Shown here: positions 1 to 8,621 of the stretch, piece after piece
Numbering within the stretch: position 1 is the stretch's first letter
Layout of the letters: each line of letters starts with the position of its first letter
Source of the DNA: UBA4744 sp963707435
GTDB lineage: Bacteria > Actinomycetota > Acidimicrobiia > Spongiisociales > UBA4744
Direction: 5' to 3'
NCBI GenBank assembly: GCA_963707435.1
Contig: CAVPPF010000007.1
Span: 186,001 to 250,000, forward strand
Length of the DNA: 64,000 nucleotides
Position numbers and translations under genes: made by a program
Notes under the pieces: model-generated
The model's database searches: none
Told to the model about the DNA's origin: nothing
Seen by the model: the letters and a program-made list of their open reading frames with translations, nothing else

Positions 1-390
1 CTCGCCACGTTTTCCGTGCCGGAGCCTCGCTTGCTCGTCGTCTCCCCGTACGACAAGTCGTCGATGGGGAACGTCGAGAAGGCGATCAATGCTGCCGGGT
101 TGGGGCTGAACCCCGCCAACGACGGCACCGTGATCAGGTTGGCCTTCCCTCCGCTCACCGAAGAGCGCCGCAAAGAGCTCATTCGGGTGGTTCGGCACAT
201 GGCCGAGGAAGGCCGTGTGGCGATCCGAAACACGCGCCGCCACATCAAGGACGGCCTCGAGTCTCTCGAGGGACAATCCGAAGATGACATCCGGCGGGCC
301 GAAAAGGAACTCCAGGACATCACCGATGAACACACGTCCCGCATCGACGAGCTCTTGGAACACAAAGAGCAGGAACTGCTCGAGGTGTGA
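1..390 (+). CDS. frr: Ribosome recycling factor, 5'-truncated by window edge
   Basis: This is the C-terminal two thirds of ribosome recycling factor, which with EF-G splits post-termination ribosomes in the cytoplasm. The frame is open from base 1, reading LATFSVPEPR, so the GTG at 16 is an internal valine codon and the true start lies outside the window. Family hallmarks seen are the 'SVPEPRLLVVSPYDK' strand, 'NPANDGTVIRLAFPPLTEERR' and the long basic/acidic helix 'RHIKDGLESLEGQSEDD'. About 129 residues of the usual ~185 are present. The stop overlaps the cdsA start in a GTGA, which implies translational coupling; frr-cdsA-dxr is a common bacterial order. Confidence 0.97.
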   Translation, partial: LATFSVPEPRLLVVSPYDKSSMGNVEKAINAAGLGLNPANDGTVIRLAFPPLTEERRKELIRVVRHMAEEGRVAIRNTRRHIKDGLESLEGQSEDDIRRAEKELQDITDEHTSRIDELLEHKEQELLEV

Positions 391-1778
391 GTGTGGACGA
401 AAGTGATGATCGACCGCAGGATGGCCGGGAAGGTGGCGAGGTAGTCCCGTTCCCCGGTGGCCGGCACCCTTCCCAGTGGCCCGGCGACGTCCCTCCGGAA
501 GATGAGAACGACGACGAGGAATCTGAGCCGGCCGCTGGAGACTATGAGCCTCTCCGGGATGAGATCCCTCAACCGTCGGGCGAAACCTACGACCTCGACG
601 CCCGGCGGGGTGTGAAGCCGCCCTTGGAGGAGCCCGCCGACGAGACCTCTTCGGACGACCCGGGAGACACCGCCCCGGCGTTCGATGTCGAAGAGGCGAT
701 TTCCCGGGCGGTGGTCGACCAAGACGATGACTTCGAGGATTTCGCCACCGGGGCCAGCTCATTCGACGAGTTCACCCGGGAGGATTACATCCGGGCAACG
801 ACCCAGGAGTACCAGGGCCTTGCGGACTCCATCGCCGAGGCGGCCGATGAAAAGGTCCAGATGCAGGCGGTGGCCGCCTCCATGCCGGGCATCGAGGCGG
901 GCCTCGTCGGATTCGACGACGTCACGGGCGAGCAACCGCAGGTCATACAGCCGGAACCGCGCGGTCCTTCGGACCTGACCCTGCGGGCGGTGACCGGCCT
1001 GGTACTGGTCTCCCTGCTGATCGGTGCGATCATTCTGGGCGGGTTCTGGCTGTGGCTGTTCGTGCTGGGCATCGTGATCGTTGCGCTCGGTGAGTTCTAC
1101 GCCACCGTCCGCAGGCAAGGATTCGCGCCGGTCAGTATCTTCGGTTTGCTCGGAGGTGTCGGCGCCTTCGCCGCCGCCTACCTGGCCGAAGGCAACACCC
1201 CGCAGGCCATTGCCGGCGCCGTCGGCATGACGCTCGTGGCGACCACCTTCTGGTATGCCGTCGTGCCGCGACGGAACCCGCTGGTCAATGCTGCCGTGAC
1301 CATCTTCGGGATGGCCTGGGTGGCCGGACTCATGGCGTTTGCGGTGCCGATCATCCTGGCACCCCGCTATCAGCAACTCATCCTCGCCCTGGCATTCCTC
1401 ACCGGTCTCTTCGACATAGGTTCCTATTTCGTCGGGCGGGCGATCGGCCGCCGGAAACTGGCCAAGGCGCTTTCACCCAAGAAGACTCTGGAAGGCCTCA
1501 TCGGTGGTGTGATCACCGCGGTCGCAGTCGGGGCGGGCCTTTCGTACGTCAATTGGTTCGGATTCGAACTGCGGGACGGCCTGTTGTTGGGTGCCGTGGT
1601 TTCGTTCGCAGCGCCGCTGGGCGACCTGGCCGAGTCCATGGTGAAGCGAGCGCTCAACACGAAGGACATGGGGGCGATCCTGCCGGGACACGGAGGTCTG
1701 CTCGATCGGATCGACAGTTTCATCTTTGCCGTGCCCGCCGCCTACGCGCTCTTCCTCTGGCTCGGGTACCTGGCCTAG
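387..1778 (+). CDS. cdsA: Phosphatidate cytidylyltransferase with long acidic N-terminal extension
   Basis: CdsA makes CDP-diacylglycerol from phosphatidate and CTP in the membrane, the branch point of phospholipid synthesis. The 463-residue protein has two parts. Residues 1 to about 195 are hydrophilic, rich in Asp, Glu and Pro, and have no family I recognise. Residues from about 197 to the end carry roughly eight hydrophobic segments. The CDP-lipid transferase signature is complete near the C-terminus (SMVKRALNTKDMG, then PGHGGLLDRIDS, including the paired Asp residues). Typical CdsA proteins are about 270-300 residues, so the extension accounts for the excess. The GTG start overlaps the frr stop (GTGA); a second in-frame GTG lies at 393. 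Confidence 0.93.
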   Translation: MSVDESDDRPQDGREGGEVVPFPGGRHPSQWPGDVPPEDENDDEESEPAAGDYEPLRDEIPQPSGETYDLDARRGVKPPLEEPADETSSDDPGDTAPAFDVEEAISRAVVDQDDDFEDFATGASSFDEFTREDYIRATTQEYQGLADSIAEAADEKVQMQAVAASMPGIEAGLVGFDDVTGEQPQVIQPEPRGPSDLTLRAVTGLVLVSLLIGAIILGGFWLWLFVLGIVIVALGEFYATVRRQGFAPVSIFGLLGGVGAFAAAYLAEGNTPQAIAGAVGMTLVATTFWYAVVPRRNPLVNAAVTIFGMAWVAGLMAFAVPIILAPRYQQLILALAFLTGLFDIGSYFVGRAIGRRKLAKALSPKKTLEGLIGGVITAVAVGAGLSYVNWFGFELRDGLLLGAVVSFAAPLGDLAESMVKRALNTKDMGAILPGHGGLLDRIDSFIFAVPAAYALFLWLGYLA

Positions 1779-1783
1779 CCCTT

Positions 1784-2941
1784 GTGACGCGGAAGCAAAC
1801 CAAACCGCTGGTTGTATTGGGCGCCACCGGTTCGATCGGTACTCAGGCGCTCCAGGTTGCCGCCCGGCTGGGCATTCCGATCGCGGCGGTGGCCGCCCGC
1901 CGGGGTTCGGTCCATCTCAGTGAGATTGGTGCCGCGCATCCGGGTTGTCTCGTGGGCGTCGCGGCTCCAACCCGCGACGAGGAACAGGCGTTTACGGCCA
2001 GGTTTGGCGAGCGAGTCCGGTTCGGGCCGGAGGCACTCGTGGAACTGGCCGCGCGGGACGGCTGTATCGTCGTCAACGGAGTGGTCGGATTCGCCGGGCT
2101 GCCCGCAACGTTGAGTGCCCTCCAAGCGGGCAACCGCTTGGCGCTGGCCAACAAGGAGAGCCTGGTCACCGCAGGTCCTCTCGTCCTCGAAGCGCTCGCC
2201 CGGAGCGACGGAGAGTTGATTCCCGTCGACTCGGAGCACTCCGCCCTCTTCCAGTGCCTGGTTGGAGAACCGGCGTCGGCGGTCCGCAAGCTGATCCTCA
2301 CCGCGTCGGGCGGCCCGTTTCTCGGGATGAGCGGGGAGGAACTGGCCGCGGCGACCCCTGAGCGTGCCCTGCGTCATCCCACCTGGTCCATGGGGCCCCG
2401 CATCACCGTCGACTCGGCCACGCTCGTCAACAAGGGACTCGAGGTGATCGAAGCCCACTACCTCTTCGGGATACCGTTCGACGACATCGACGTTGTGGTT
2501 CATCCGCAGAGCATCGTGCACTCGCTCGTCGAGTTCGCCGACGGCTCGCTGAAAGGCCACATGGGTGATCCCGACATGCGGATCCCGATCCAATATGCGA
2601 TCACCCACCCGGACCGATTGGAGGGTGCCGGCGAGCCTTTCGCTCTCGCCGGGCGCGATCTGACGTTCCGAACTCCCGACCGGGAAGCTTTCCCGGCTCT
2701 CGACCTCGCCTATGAGGCCGGCCGGCGCGGCGGATCGGCGCCTGCAGCCTTCAACGCTGCCGATGAGGTTGCCGTACGTGCCTTCCTGGAAGGTCGGCTG
2801 GGGTTTCAGGGGATTCCGCTCGTTCTCGAGCGGACGCTCGCCGCCACCGGCTGGGATCCGATCTCCTCCCTGGCCGACGTCCTGGCGGCCGATCGCGAAG
2901 CCCGGGCTATTGCGCATGGCCTGGTCGGTGGGGCTTGTTGA
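1784..2941 (+). CDS. dxr: 1-deoxy-D-xylulose 5-phosphate reductoisomerase
   Basis: Dxr (IspC) converts DXP to MEP with NADPH in the non-mevalonate isoprenoid pathway. At 385 residues it has normal family length from the GTG at 1784. The open frame extends further upstream but only as a shadow inside cdsA. The NADPH-binding GATGSIG begins at about residue 14. NKESLV, PVDSEHSALFQCL, TASGGPF, TLVNKGLEVIEAH and HPQSIVHSLVEF cover the metal and substrate sites. It begins five bases after cdsA and is followed by rseP and ispG. Two MEP-pathway enzymes therefore sit in one probable operon. Confidence 0.95.
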   Translation: MTRKQTKPLVVLGATGSIGTQALQVAARLGIPIAAVAARRGSVHLSEIGAAHPGCLVGVAAPTRDEEQAFTARFGERVRFGPEALVELAARDGCIVVNGVVGFAGLPATLSALQAGNRLALANKESLVTAGPLVLEALARSDGELIPVDSEHSALFQCLVGEPASAVRKLILTASGGPFLGMSGEELAAATPERALRHPTWSMGPRITVDSATLVNKGLEVIEAHYLFGIPFDDIDVVVHPQSIVHSLVEFADGSLKGHMGDPDMRIPIQYAITHPDRLEGAGEPFALAGRDLTFRTPDREAFPALDLAYEAGRRGGSAPAAFNAADEVAVRAFLEGRLGFQGIPLVLERTLAATGWDPISSLADVLAADREARAIAHGLVGGAC

Positions 2942-3007
2942 GATGGTTTCCATCTAGCGATGGGGGCCGGATATCCTTTGAGCTGCTGAACCCGAAGGAG
3001 ACGTAAC

Positions 3008-4126
3008 GTGCTTGGTGGCATCTTCATGCTGGCCGCGGTGGTCGCCTCCGTGATGATCCACGAAGCCGGTCACTACTTCGCGGCCCGGGCTACCGGGATG
3101 AAGGCAACCGAGTTCTTCTTCGGATTCGGCCCCAAACTCTGGTCCACGACCCGCGGCGAGACAGAGTTCGGAATCAAGGCATTTCCTCTGGGCGGTTACG
3201 TTCGCATCGCCGGCATGAATCCGCTCGAAGACGTCGATCCCGCCGATGTGGGGCGGACCTATCGGGAGAAGAAATTCTGGCAGAAGAGCTTCGTGATCCT
3301 TTCCGGTGTGGCTCTCCATTTCGTTATCGCCTACGTAGTGATACTGGGGGCCATCCTCGGATTCGGCATCGACAATCCCGATGCCCCGCTGCCCGAGATA
3401 TCGGTGGTTCAACAGACTCTCGAGGATGGGACCGCCACCCCGGCCTCGGTGGCCGGCATCGAACCCGGAGACACGATTGTGCGTGTGGATGGTCTGCCCG
3501 TCGGCGGTTGGGAAGAGATTCGGGCAGCCCTGGCGGCCCGGCCGGACGCTTCGATCACGATCACGGTCGATCGGGACGGCGAACTCATTACGCTCTCCAC
3601 CGCTCTGTCTTCGATTGCTGATCCCGATACCGGTGTCGCGGTGGGCTACCTGGGCGTGAGCCCGGCCTATGAACGCGAGTCGGTGAGCTTCTTCAGCGCC
3701 GCCGGTCTGGCCGGGCGGGCTTTCGTGAGTATCACCGGTCGAACTTTTGAAGCGCTCGGAAACCTGGTGAAACCGTCTTCGCTGGCCCAGCTCGGTGGAG
3801 CCTTCTTCGGGAACACCGATGTCCCGAATGAGATCCGACCGGTCAGCCCGGTCGGGATCGTTCGGTTGGGAACGGAAAGCGACTTTGAGCTCATGGTCAG
3901 CCTCGTGGCGATGGTCAACATCGTGCTCGGGATTTTCAACGGTCTCCCGCTGTATCCGCTCGACGGCGGCCAGTTCGCAGTCGCAGCCTACGAACGGATT
4001 ACCAAGAGAGAAGCGGACGTGCGCAAGCTGGCCCCGATTGCGGCTGCGGTGATGGCACTTGTTCTCTTCTTGTTCTCCGTGGCGCTCCTCCTCGATATTG
4101 TCAATCCCATCTCGTTGAACGGGTGA
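3008..4126 (+). CDS. rseP: Site-2 (M50) intramembrane zinc metalloprotease RseP/Rip1-like
   Basis: This is a membrane-embedded protease of the RseP/Rip1 family, which cleaves anti-sigma factors and other membrane proteins. The zinc motif HEAGH is at residues 18-22 in the first membrane helix. A PDZ domain spans about residues 125-210 (PASVAGIEPGDTIVRVDG). The second catalytic motif, LPLYPLDGGQ, lies near residue 315 in the C-terminal membrane bundle. The length of 372 residues is typical of single-PDZ actinobacterial members. The GTG start has an AAGGAG about nine bases upstream. It could act on membrane regulators such as the ECF partner at 44083-44982, but that link is only inference. Confidence 0.93.
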   Translation: MLGGIFMLAAVVASVMIHEAGHYFAARATGMKATEFFFGFGPKLWSTTRGETEFGIKAFPLGGYVRIAGMNPLEDVDPADVGRTYREKKFWQKSFVILSGVALHFVIAYVVILGAILGFGIDNPDAPLPEISVVQQTLEDGTATPASVAGIEPGDTIVRVDGLPVGGWEEIRAALAARPDASITITVDRDGELITLSTALSSIADPDTGVAVGYLGVSPAYERESVSFFSAAGLAGRAFVSITGRTFEALGNLVKPSSLAQLGGAFFGNTDVPNEIRPVSPVGIVRLGTESDFELMVSLVAMVNIVLGIFNGLPLYPLDGGQFAVAAYERITKREADVRKLAPIAAAVMALVLFLFSVALLLDIVNPISLNG

Positions 4127-4136
4127 TCCGGCACTC

Positions 4137-5351
4137 ATGACCACCGTCTCTCGCAAAGTAACCCGCCAGATTCACGTGGGCAAGGTTGCAGTGGGTGGGG
4201 GCGCTCCGATCGCCGTGCAGTCGATGACAACGACCAAGACGGCGGACGTCGACGGCACCCTCAGCCAGGTCTACGCGTTGTTCGGAGCAGGCGCCGATAT
4301 CGTTCGCATTACGTGCAACGACGTGGAGGCCGCCCAGGGTCTGGCGGAGATCGTTCCGCGATCGCCCGTTCCGATCATCGCCGACATCCACTTCCAATAC
4401 CGGCTGGCGTTGGCCGCTCTGGAGGCGGGGGTGCAGGGTCTTCGGCTCAATCCCGGCAACATTCGCAACGAACAGCACATCAAGACCGTGGCCCGGGAGG
4501 CCAAAGAACGCGGTGTGCCGATCCGGGTGGGCGTCAACGCCGGGTCGCTCGACAAGGACCTCCTCGATCAGTACGGGGGTCCGGTTCCCGAGGCGCTGGT
4601 GGCCTCGGCGCTCAAAGAGATCGCCTACCTCGAAGATGTCGATTTCACCGATATCAAGATCTCGGTGAAGCACTCTCACGTCCCTTCCATGGTGGCTTCG
4701 TACCGGTTGCTGTCCGAGCAGATCGACTACCCGCTGCACCTGGGGGTCACCGAGGCCGGTCCGCCCCCCGGAGGACTGATCAAGTCGGTGGCAGGAATCG
4801 CCACGCTCCTCCTCGAAGGGATCGGCGACACGATCAGGTTTTCACTCACGGCCGACCCGGTTGAGGAGGCGAAGGCCGGACGTCAGTTGCTCGAGTACCT
4901 CGGCCTGCGCGAGCGGAAAGGCCTGGATCTGATTGCGTGCCCGTCCTGTGGCCGGGCCGACGTCGATGTCATCGCCATCGCCGGGGAAGCCCAGAAGAAA
5001 CTCGAGGAGGCGAATCTCCCCATTCAGGTGGCCGTGATGGGTTGCGTTGTGAACGGGCCCGGGGAGGCTCGCGAGGCCGATATCGGGATCGCCGCAGGCA
5101 AGGGAAAGGGCCACCTCTTCATCAAGGGGCAGGTCGTCAGGGTGGTGCCCGAAGCTGAGATGGTGGATGCACTCCTGGACGAGGCTAAGAAACTGGTCGA
5201 AGAGGGAGTCGAAGCGCGCCTGGCCGCGGCAGACGAGTTCGCGTCGGTGCTCGCCGACGAAGCCGCCGCGGAATTGCTGGCTCGGCAGGGAGACGCCAAC
5301 CGGGCGGCCGAGCGGCGGGCGGCCGTCGCCGAAATGGCGACCGGCGACTAG
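4137..5351 (+). CDS. ispG: 4-hydroxy-3-methylbut-2-en-1-yl diphosphate synthase (flavodoxin)
   Basis: IspG (GcpE) is the [4Fe-4S] enzyme that reduces MEcPP to HMBPP in the MEP isoprenoid pathway. The protein has 404 residues. The N-terminal TIM barrel starts with the typical 'VAVGGGAPIAVQSMTTTKTADV'. The cluster ligands are visible in CPSCGR and further on in GCVVNGPGEA. The ATG at 4137 is ten bases after rseP, consistent with one transcript. A C-terminal alanine- and glutamate-rich tail of about 40 residues follows the conserved domain and is not needed for the assignment. Confidence 0.95.
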   Translation: MTTVSRKVTRQIHVGKVAVGGGAPIAVQSMTTTKTADVDGTLSQVYALFGAGADIVRITCNDVEAAQGLAEIVPRSPVPIIADIHFQYRLALAALEAGVQGLRLNPGNIRNEQHIKTVAREAKERGVPIRVGVNAGSLDKDLLDQYGGPVPEALVASALKEIAYLEDVDFTDIKISVKHSHVPSMVASYRLLSEQIDYPLHLGVTEAGPPPGGLIKSVAGIATLLLEGIGDTIRFSLTADPVEEAKAGRQLLEYLGLRERKGLDLIACPSCGRADVDVIAIAGEAQKKLEEANLPIQVAVMGCVVNGPGEAREADIGIAAGKGKGHLFIKGQVVRVVPEAEMVDALLDEAKKLVEEGVEARLAAADEFASVLADEAAAELLARQGDANRAAERRAAVAEMATGD

Positions 5352-5397
5352 CAGCAGCCCGACTATCCTCCGCGCTCAGCCGACTCCAGGAGAGCCC

Positions 5398-7106
5398 GTG
5401 CGTTGGTCACAAGTGTTCATTCCCACCCTGCGGGACGACCCGGCCGGGGCGGAGGCGATCTCGCACAAGCTGCTGGTGCGCGGCGGGTTCATTCGCCAGC
5501 TGATGTCGGGTTCGTATTCGCTGCTTCCTGCCGGGTTTCGCGTGCATACGAAGATCCGTCGGATCATCGAGGAAGAGATCAACGCCATCGGGGGTCAGGA
5601 GTTCCTGATGCCGGTGCTCCACCCCGCCGAGGTGTGGCAGCGCTCCGGTCGGTGGGAAGTCATGGGCGACGAGCTGTTTCGTCTCCAGGACCGCCGCCGT
5701 GTCGACCACGTCCTCGGGATGACTCACGAGGAGATCTTCGCGCTGGTTGCCACCGAGCTGCGTTCCTACAAGGAGCTGCCCCAGCTCTGGTACCACTTCC
5801 AGACCAAGCTGCCGCGACGAGCCCCGGCCCAAGTCCGGCCTCCTGCGGGTCCGCGAGTTTGTGATGAAGGACTCGTATTCGCTCGACATCGACGTCGAAG
5901 GCCAGGCCAAACAGTTCGACGCCCACCACGTTGCCTATACGAGGATCTTCAACCGCATGGGACTCGCCACGGTCGCAGTCGAAGCGAGCTCCGGGGCGAT
6001 GGGTGGTACCGACTCCGTGGAGTTCATGGTCGAGTCGCCTGCCGGAGAGGACTTCGTGGCGTACTCGCCGGACTGCGGCTATTCCGCCAACGTCGAGCGA
6101 GCCCGGTCGCGCATTCCCGAGGTGGCCAACGGCGAGCCGCTCGACGCGGTCGAGCGATTTCCGACGCCCGGGGTCCGTACGATCGAGGCGCTGGCCGATT
6201 TCGACGCCGGGGCCGCAGCCGAGCATCAAATCAAGACGCTCGTCTACATCGCCGACGGGGATCCGGTTCTGGTGCTGATGCGGGGCGACCACCCACTCCA
6301 GGAACAGAAGCTGAGCGACCACCTGGGGGTGAGCGAGGTGCGGCCCGCCCATGAGGATGAGATCTTCGAGTTGCTGGGAGCTCATGCCGGCTCGCTCGGC
6401 GCGGTCGCCGTGGAGACCGTCAGGGTCATCGCCGATTCGCAGTTGCAGGGACGGGTGGCCATGACCACCGGCGCCAACGAGGACGACTTCCACTACCGCG
6501 GTGTCGATATCGCACGCGATATCGCAGTGTCCGAGTGGGTCGATCTGCGCGAAGTCAAAGCCGGTGAGGGTTGTCCCAACTGCGACGGTGTGCTCGACGT
6601 GTACAAGGCGATCGAGGTCGGACACATCTTCAAACTCGGGACCAAGTACTCCGAAGCATTCGGTGCCACCGTTCTCGATGAAAACGGCAAGACCCGGCCG
6701 ATCATCATGGGCTCCTACGGCATTGGCCTAGGTCGGGCAGTGGCGGCCGTCGCCGAGGTCTACAACGACGACAAGGGCCTGGTCTGGCCGGTGGCGGTGG
6801 CGCCGTGGGAAGTCGTCGTCACCCTGGTCAAAACGGACGATGCCACCCTGGCGGCGGGGGAGCGGATCTACTCCGAGCTCCTCGCGGCCGGCATTGATGT
6901 GCTCCTCGACGATCGCAACGAGCGCCCGGGTGTGAAGTTCAACGACGCCGAGCTGGTTGGTATCCCGTTTCGGGTGACGCTCGGGCCGCGGGGCCTTGCC
7001 GGCGGTGTCGCGGAGTTCGTCACGCGAGCCGACGGCGAGTCGTCTGAGATTGCACTCGATGCTGTTGTTGGGACACGTCAAGGGCCTGGTCGAAGCGGCT
7101 CGGTAG
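5398..7106 (+). CDS. proS: Prolyl-tRNA synthetase, two apparent +1 frameshifts
   Basis: ProS charges tRNA-Pro and is essential. From GTG 5398 the frame gives VRWSQVFIPTLRDDP, motif 1 and 'MTHEEIF', up to QTKL. An extra C at about 5812-5813 then shifts the frame. Removing it restores the expected RDEPRPKSGLLRVREF, and the new frame carries the editing domain and GSYGIGLGR (motif 3). A second extra G in the run at 7070-7072 shifts it again. Correcting that gives VKGLVEAAR and a stop at 7104-7106. With both bases removed the protein is 568 residues, normal for the bacterial-type enzyme. Two +1 errors in an essential gene point to sequencing error rather than decay, though this needs reads to settle. 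Confidence 0.9.
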
Positions 7107-7140
7107 GGCACCCCACCGATCGGAACGGGATCGGCATCGG

Positions 7141-7845
7141 CTAGGCGTGACGCTCTGCCAGCCTCTTCATTTCGAGCATCATCTTGCGGCTCATCACAAA
7201 CGAGATGACTTCGATCGGGAAGCGTCCAAACGCGAGCCGGCTCTTCCAATCCGGGGTGTGGTCGTAGCGGCCCCTGGTCAGGAGCCGGCTGCCGCCAACC
7301 GGGTCGGGATTGACGACGAACTGCCAGCTCGACCTTCCCCAGCTTTCCTCCGTGCCGCTGCCGGCGGGTGACCCGAACAGGACGAGAGCGCCGGGAGGAT
7401 CCGCGATCTCGACCCGCATCGGGGGTGCGGTCGGATGCAGGTAGATCTCATCTCCCACGGCCGGATGCTGGTATTCGGGGAGGATCTCCGTTGTGTTGAC
7501 GATCTTGCAGCCGACCAGGTTCTCCAGTGTCTGATAGGTGTAGAAACCCCCGCGGCCCTGTCCGATCTGGGCGATCCACGGCCACACCTCCTCCGGCTTT
7601 GCGTCGACGCCGATTCCCAGGGTGTACGACCACCGGGGCTCGGGCACCAGTCCATCGCCGGGAAGCGAATCGCTTGCCTCGGTTCCCACCGTGCCCCACC
7701 GCAGCCGTCTCCGCCCGATGATCGGGGTGGCGACCAGGTTCCACGCAATGAGGGCCGCTCCCTCTACCGCGGCGAACACACCGACGCCGGGGGAGCGCGG
7801 TGTTCGCCGCGCCGGTTTGTTGTCCGCGCCACTTCGGGTCGCCAT
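7141..7845 (-). CDS. SRPBCC/polyketide-cyclase-like family protein
   Basis: A 234-residue protein with one hydrophobic segment near the N-terminus (about residues 20-45, VGVFAAVEGAALIAWNLVATPIIG in outline). The rest resembles START/SRPBCC ligand-binding folds: 'VDAKPEEVWPWIAQIGQGRGGFYTYQTLENLVGC' and a C-terminal helix rich in Met and Arg. The ligand is unknown. The ATG at 7845 is preferred over longer starts because GAGGAGG lies just upstream. It is convergent with proS and divergent from the rimP operon, so it is probably transcribed alone. Confidence 0.72.
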   Translation of the reverse strand: MATRSGADNKPARRTPRSPGVGVFAAVEGAALIAWNLVATPIIGRRRLRWGTVGTEASDSLPGDGLVPEPRWSYTLGIGVDAKPEEVWPWIAQIGQGRGGFYTYQTLENLVGCKIVNTTEILPEYQHPAVGDEIYLHPTAPPMRVEIADPPGALVLFGSPAGSGTEESWGRSSWQFVVNPDPVGGSRLLTRGRYDHTPDWKSRLAFGRFPIEVISFVMSRKMMLEMKRLAERHA

Positions 7846-8084
7846 CGTGCCCTCCTCGAGATCCTCGTGATCATCCTGCCGCAGCGCGGTTGTGCCTCCA
7901 AGGAGGCGAAGGTCCCGATGTGACGATCGACTGCCCGTAGCACCGGGCTTCGGCTGCCGATCGTCGAGGCCAACCTCAGTCACCGGGCCATGGTTATACT
8001 TACGGCGTGCGCTTGAGTCGCGTACGCGCGTCCAGCGCGTCTGCGCGTCTCGTCGCGGAAAACTTACGGACGCTACGCGAAGAG

Positions 8085-8108
8085 GTGGGCGCCCTGCCCA
8101 CTTTCTTT
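8085..8108 (+). promoter_or_regulatory. Terminator-like hairpin in the rimP leader
   Basis: A GTGGGC/GCCCAC stem (8085-8090 with 8096-8101) with a 5-base loop is followed directly by TTTCTTT, ten bases before the rimP Shine-Dalgarno. This is the shape of an intrinsic terminator placed in a 5' leader. Similar hairpins occur ahead of rimP-nusA operons in other bacteria and are thought to serve NusA feedback or attenuation. The regulatory role here is inference. The rest of the 277-base gap 7846-8122 shows only a possible -10 (TATACT at 7995-8000) with no convincing -35. Confidence 0.6.
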
Positions 8109-8122
8109 ATGGAGGAACGACG

Positions 8123-8611
8123 ATGAGCCGAGTCCCGGAAGACCTCTGGGAGCTCTTCTCGGGCTATTTGGAGGCAGAAGGCCTCGAACTGGATGACCTC
8201 GAGATGGTCGGCCAGGATCGGGTCGCGCTGTTGCGCGTCGTCGTGGATATGGAGGGCGGCGTCGGTGTCGATCGGCTGGCCGAGACCTCGCGGGGTCTGG
8301 CCCGGCTCCTCGACGAAGACAGCCGTTTCCAGAAGTCCTACACGTTGGAAGTGACTTCGCCCGGCCTCGAGCGGAAGCTGCGGCGGCCGGAACACTATGC
8401 AAAGTCGATAGGACGCGAAGTGGTGGTCAAGACGCACCAGGAAATAGAGGGCGAGCGGGCGCACCGGGGCACGCTCCTGTCCGCTGATGAAGTGGCGTGT
8501 GTGATCGCCGTCGAAGGCAGTGACCGGAAGATTCCGCTCGCCGCCATTGCGTCTGCCCGCACGGTCTTTCGTTGGGAACCCGCAGCCAAACCTGGCGCCA
8601 AGGGCCGGTAG
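8123..8611 (+). CDS. rimP: Ribosome maturation factor RimP
   Basis: RimP assists assembly of the 30S subunit. The protein is 162 residues with the N-terminal alpha/beta domain (LRVVVDMEGGVGVDRLAETSRGLARLLDE), the family signature 'YTLEVTSPGLERKLRRPEHY' and a C-terminal SH3-like part. The ATG at 8123 was chosen because GGAGG lies at 8111-8115; the frame is open for 77 codons upstream but that stretch has no family similarity. It starts the conserved rimP-nusA-infB-rbfA-truB-ribF transcription/translation operon. Confidence 0.94.
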   Translation: MSRVPEDLWELFSGYLEAEGLELDDLEMVGQDRVALLRVVVDMEGGVGVDRLAETSRGLARLLDEDSRFQKSYTLEVTSPGLERKLRRPEHYAKSIGREVVVKTHQEIEGERAHRGTLLSADEVACVIAVEGSDRKIPLAAIASARTVFRWEPAAKPGAKGR

Positions 8612-8621
8612 GAGATAAACC

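Noticed and set aside
1775..2953. Long minus-strand open frame (392 codons) antisense to dxr
   Set aside because: Arg/Gly/Pro-rich composition with no family features; a GC-rich shadow of dxr.
2954..4156. Minus-strand open frame (400 codons) opposite rseP
   Set aside because: No motif or ribosome site, and rseP is fully supported on the plus strand.
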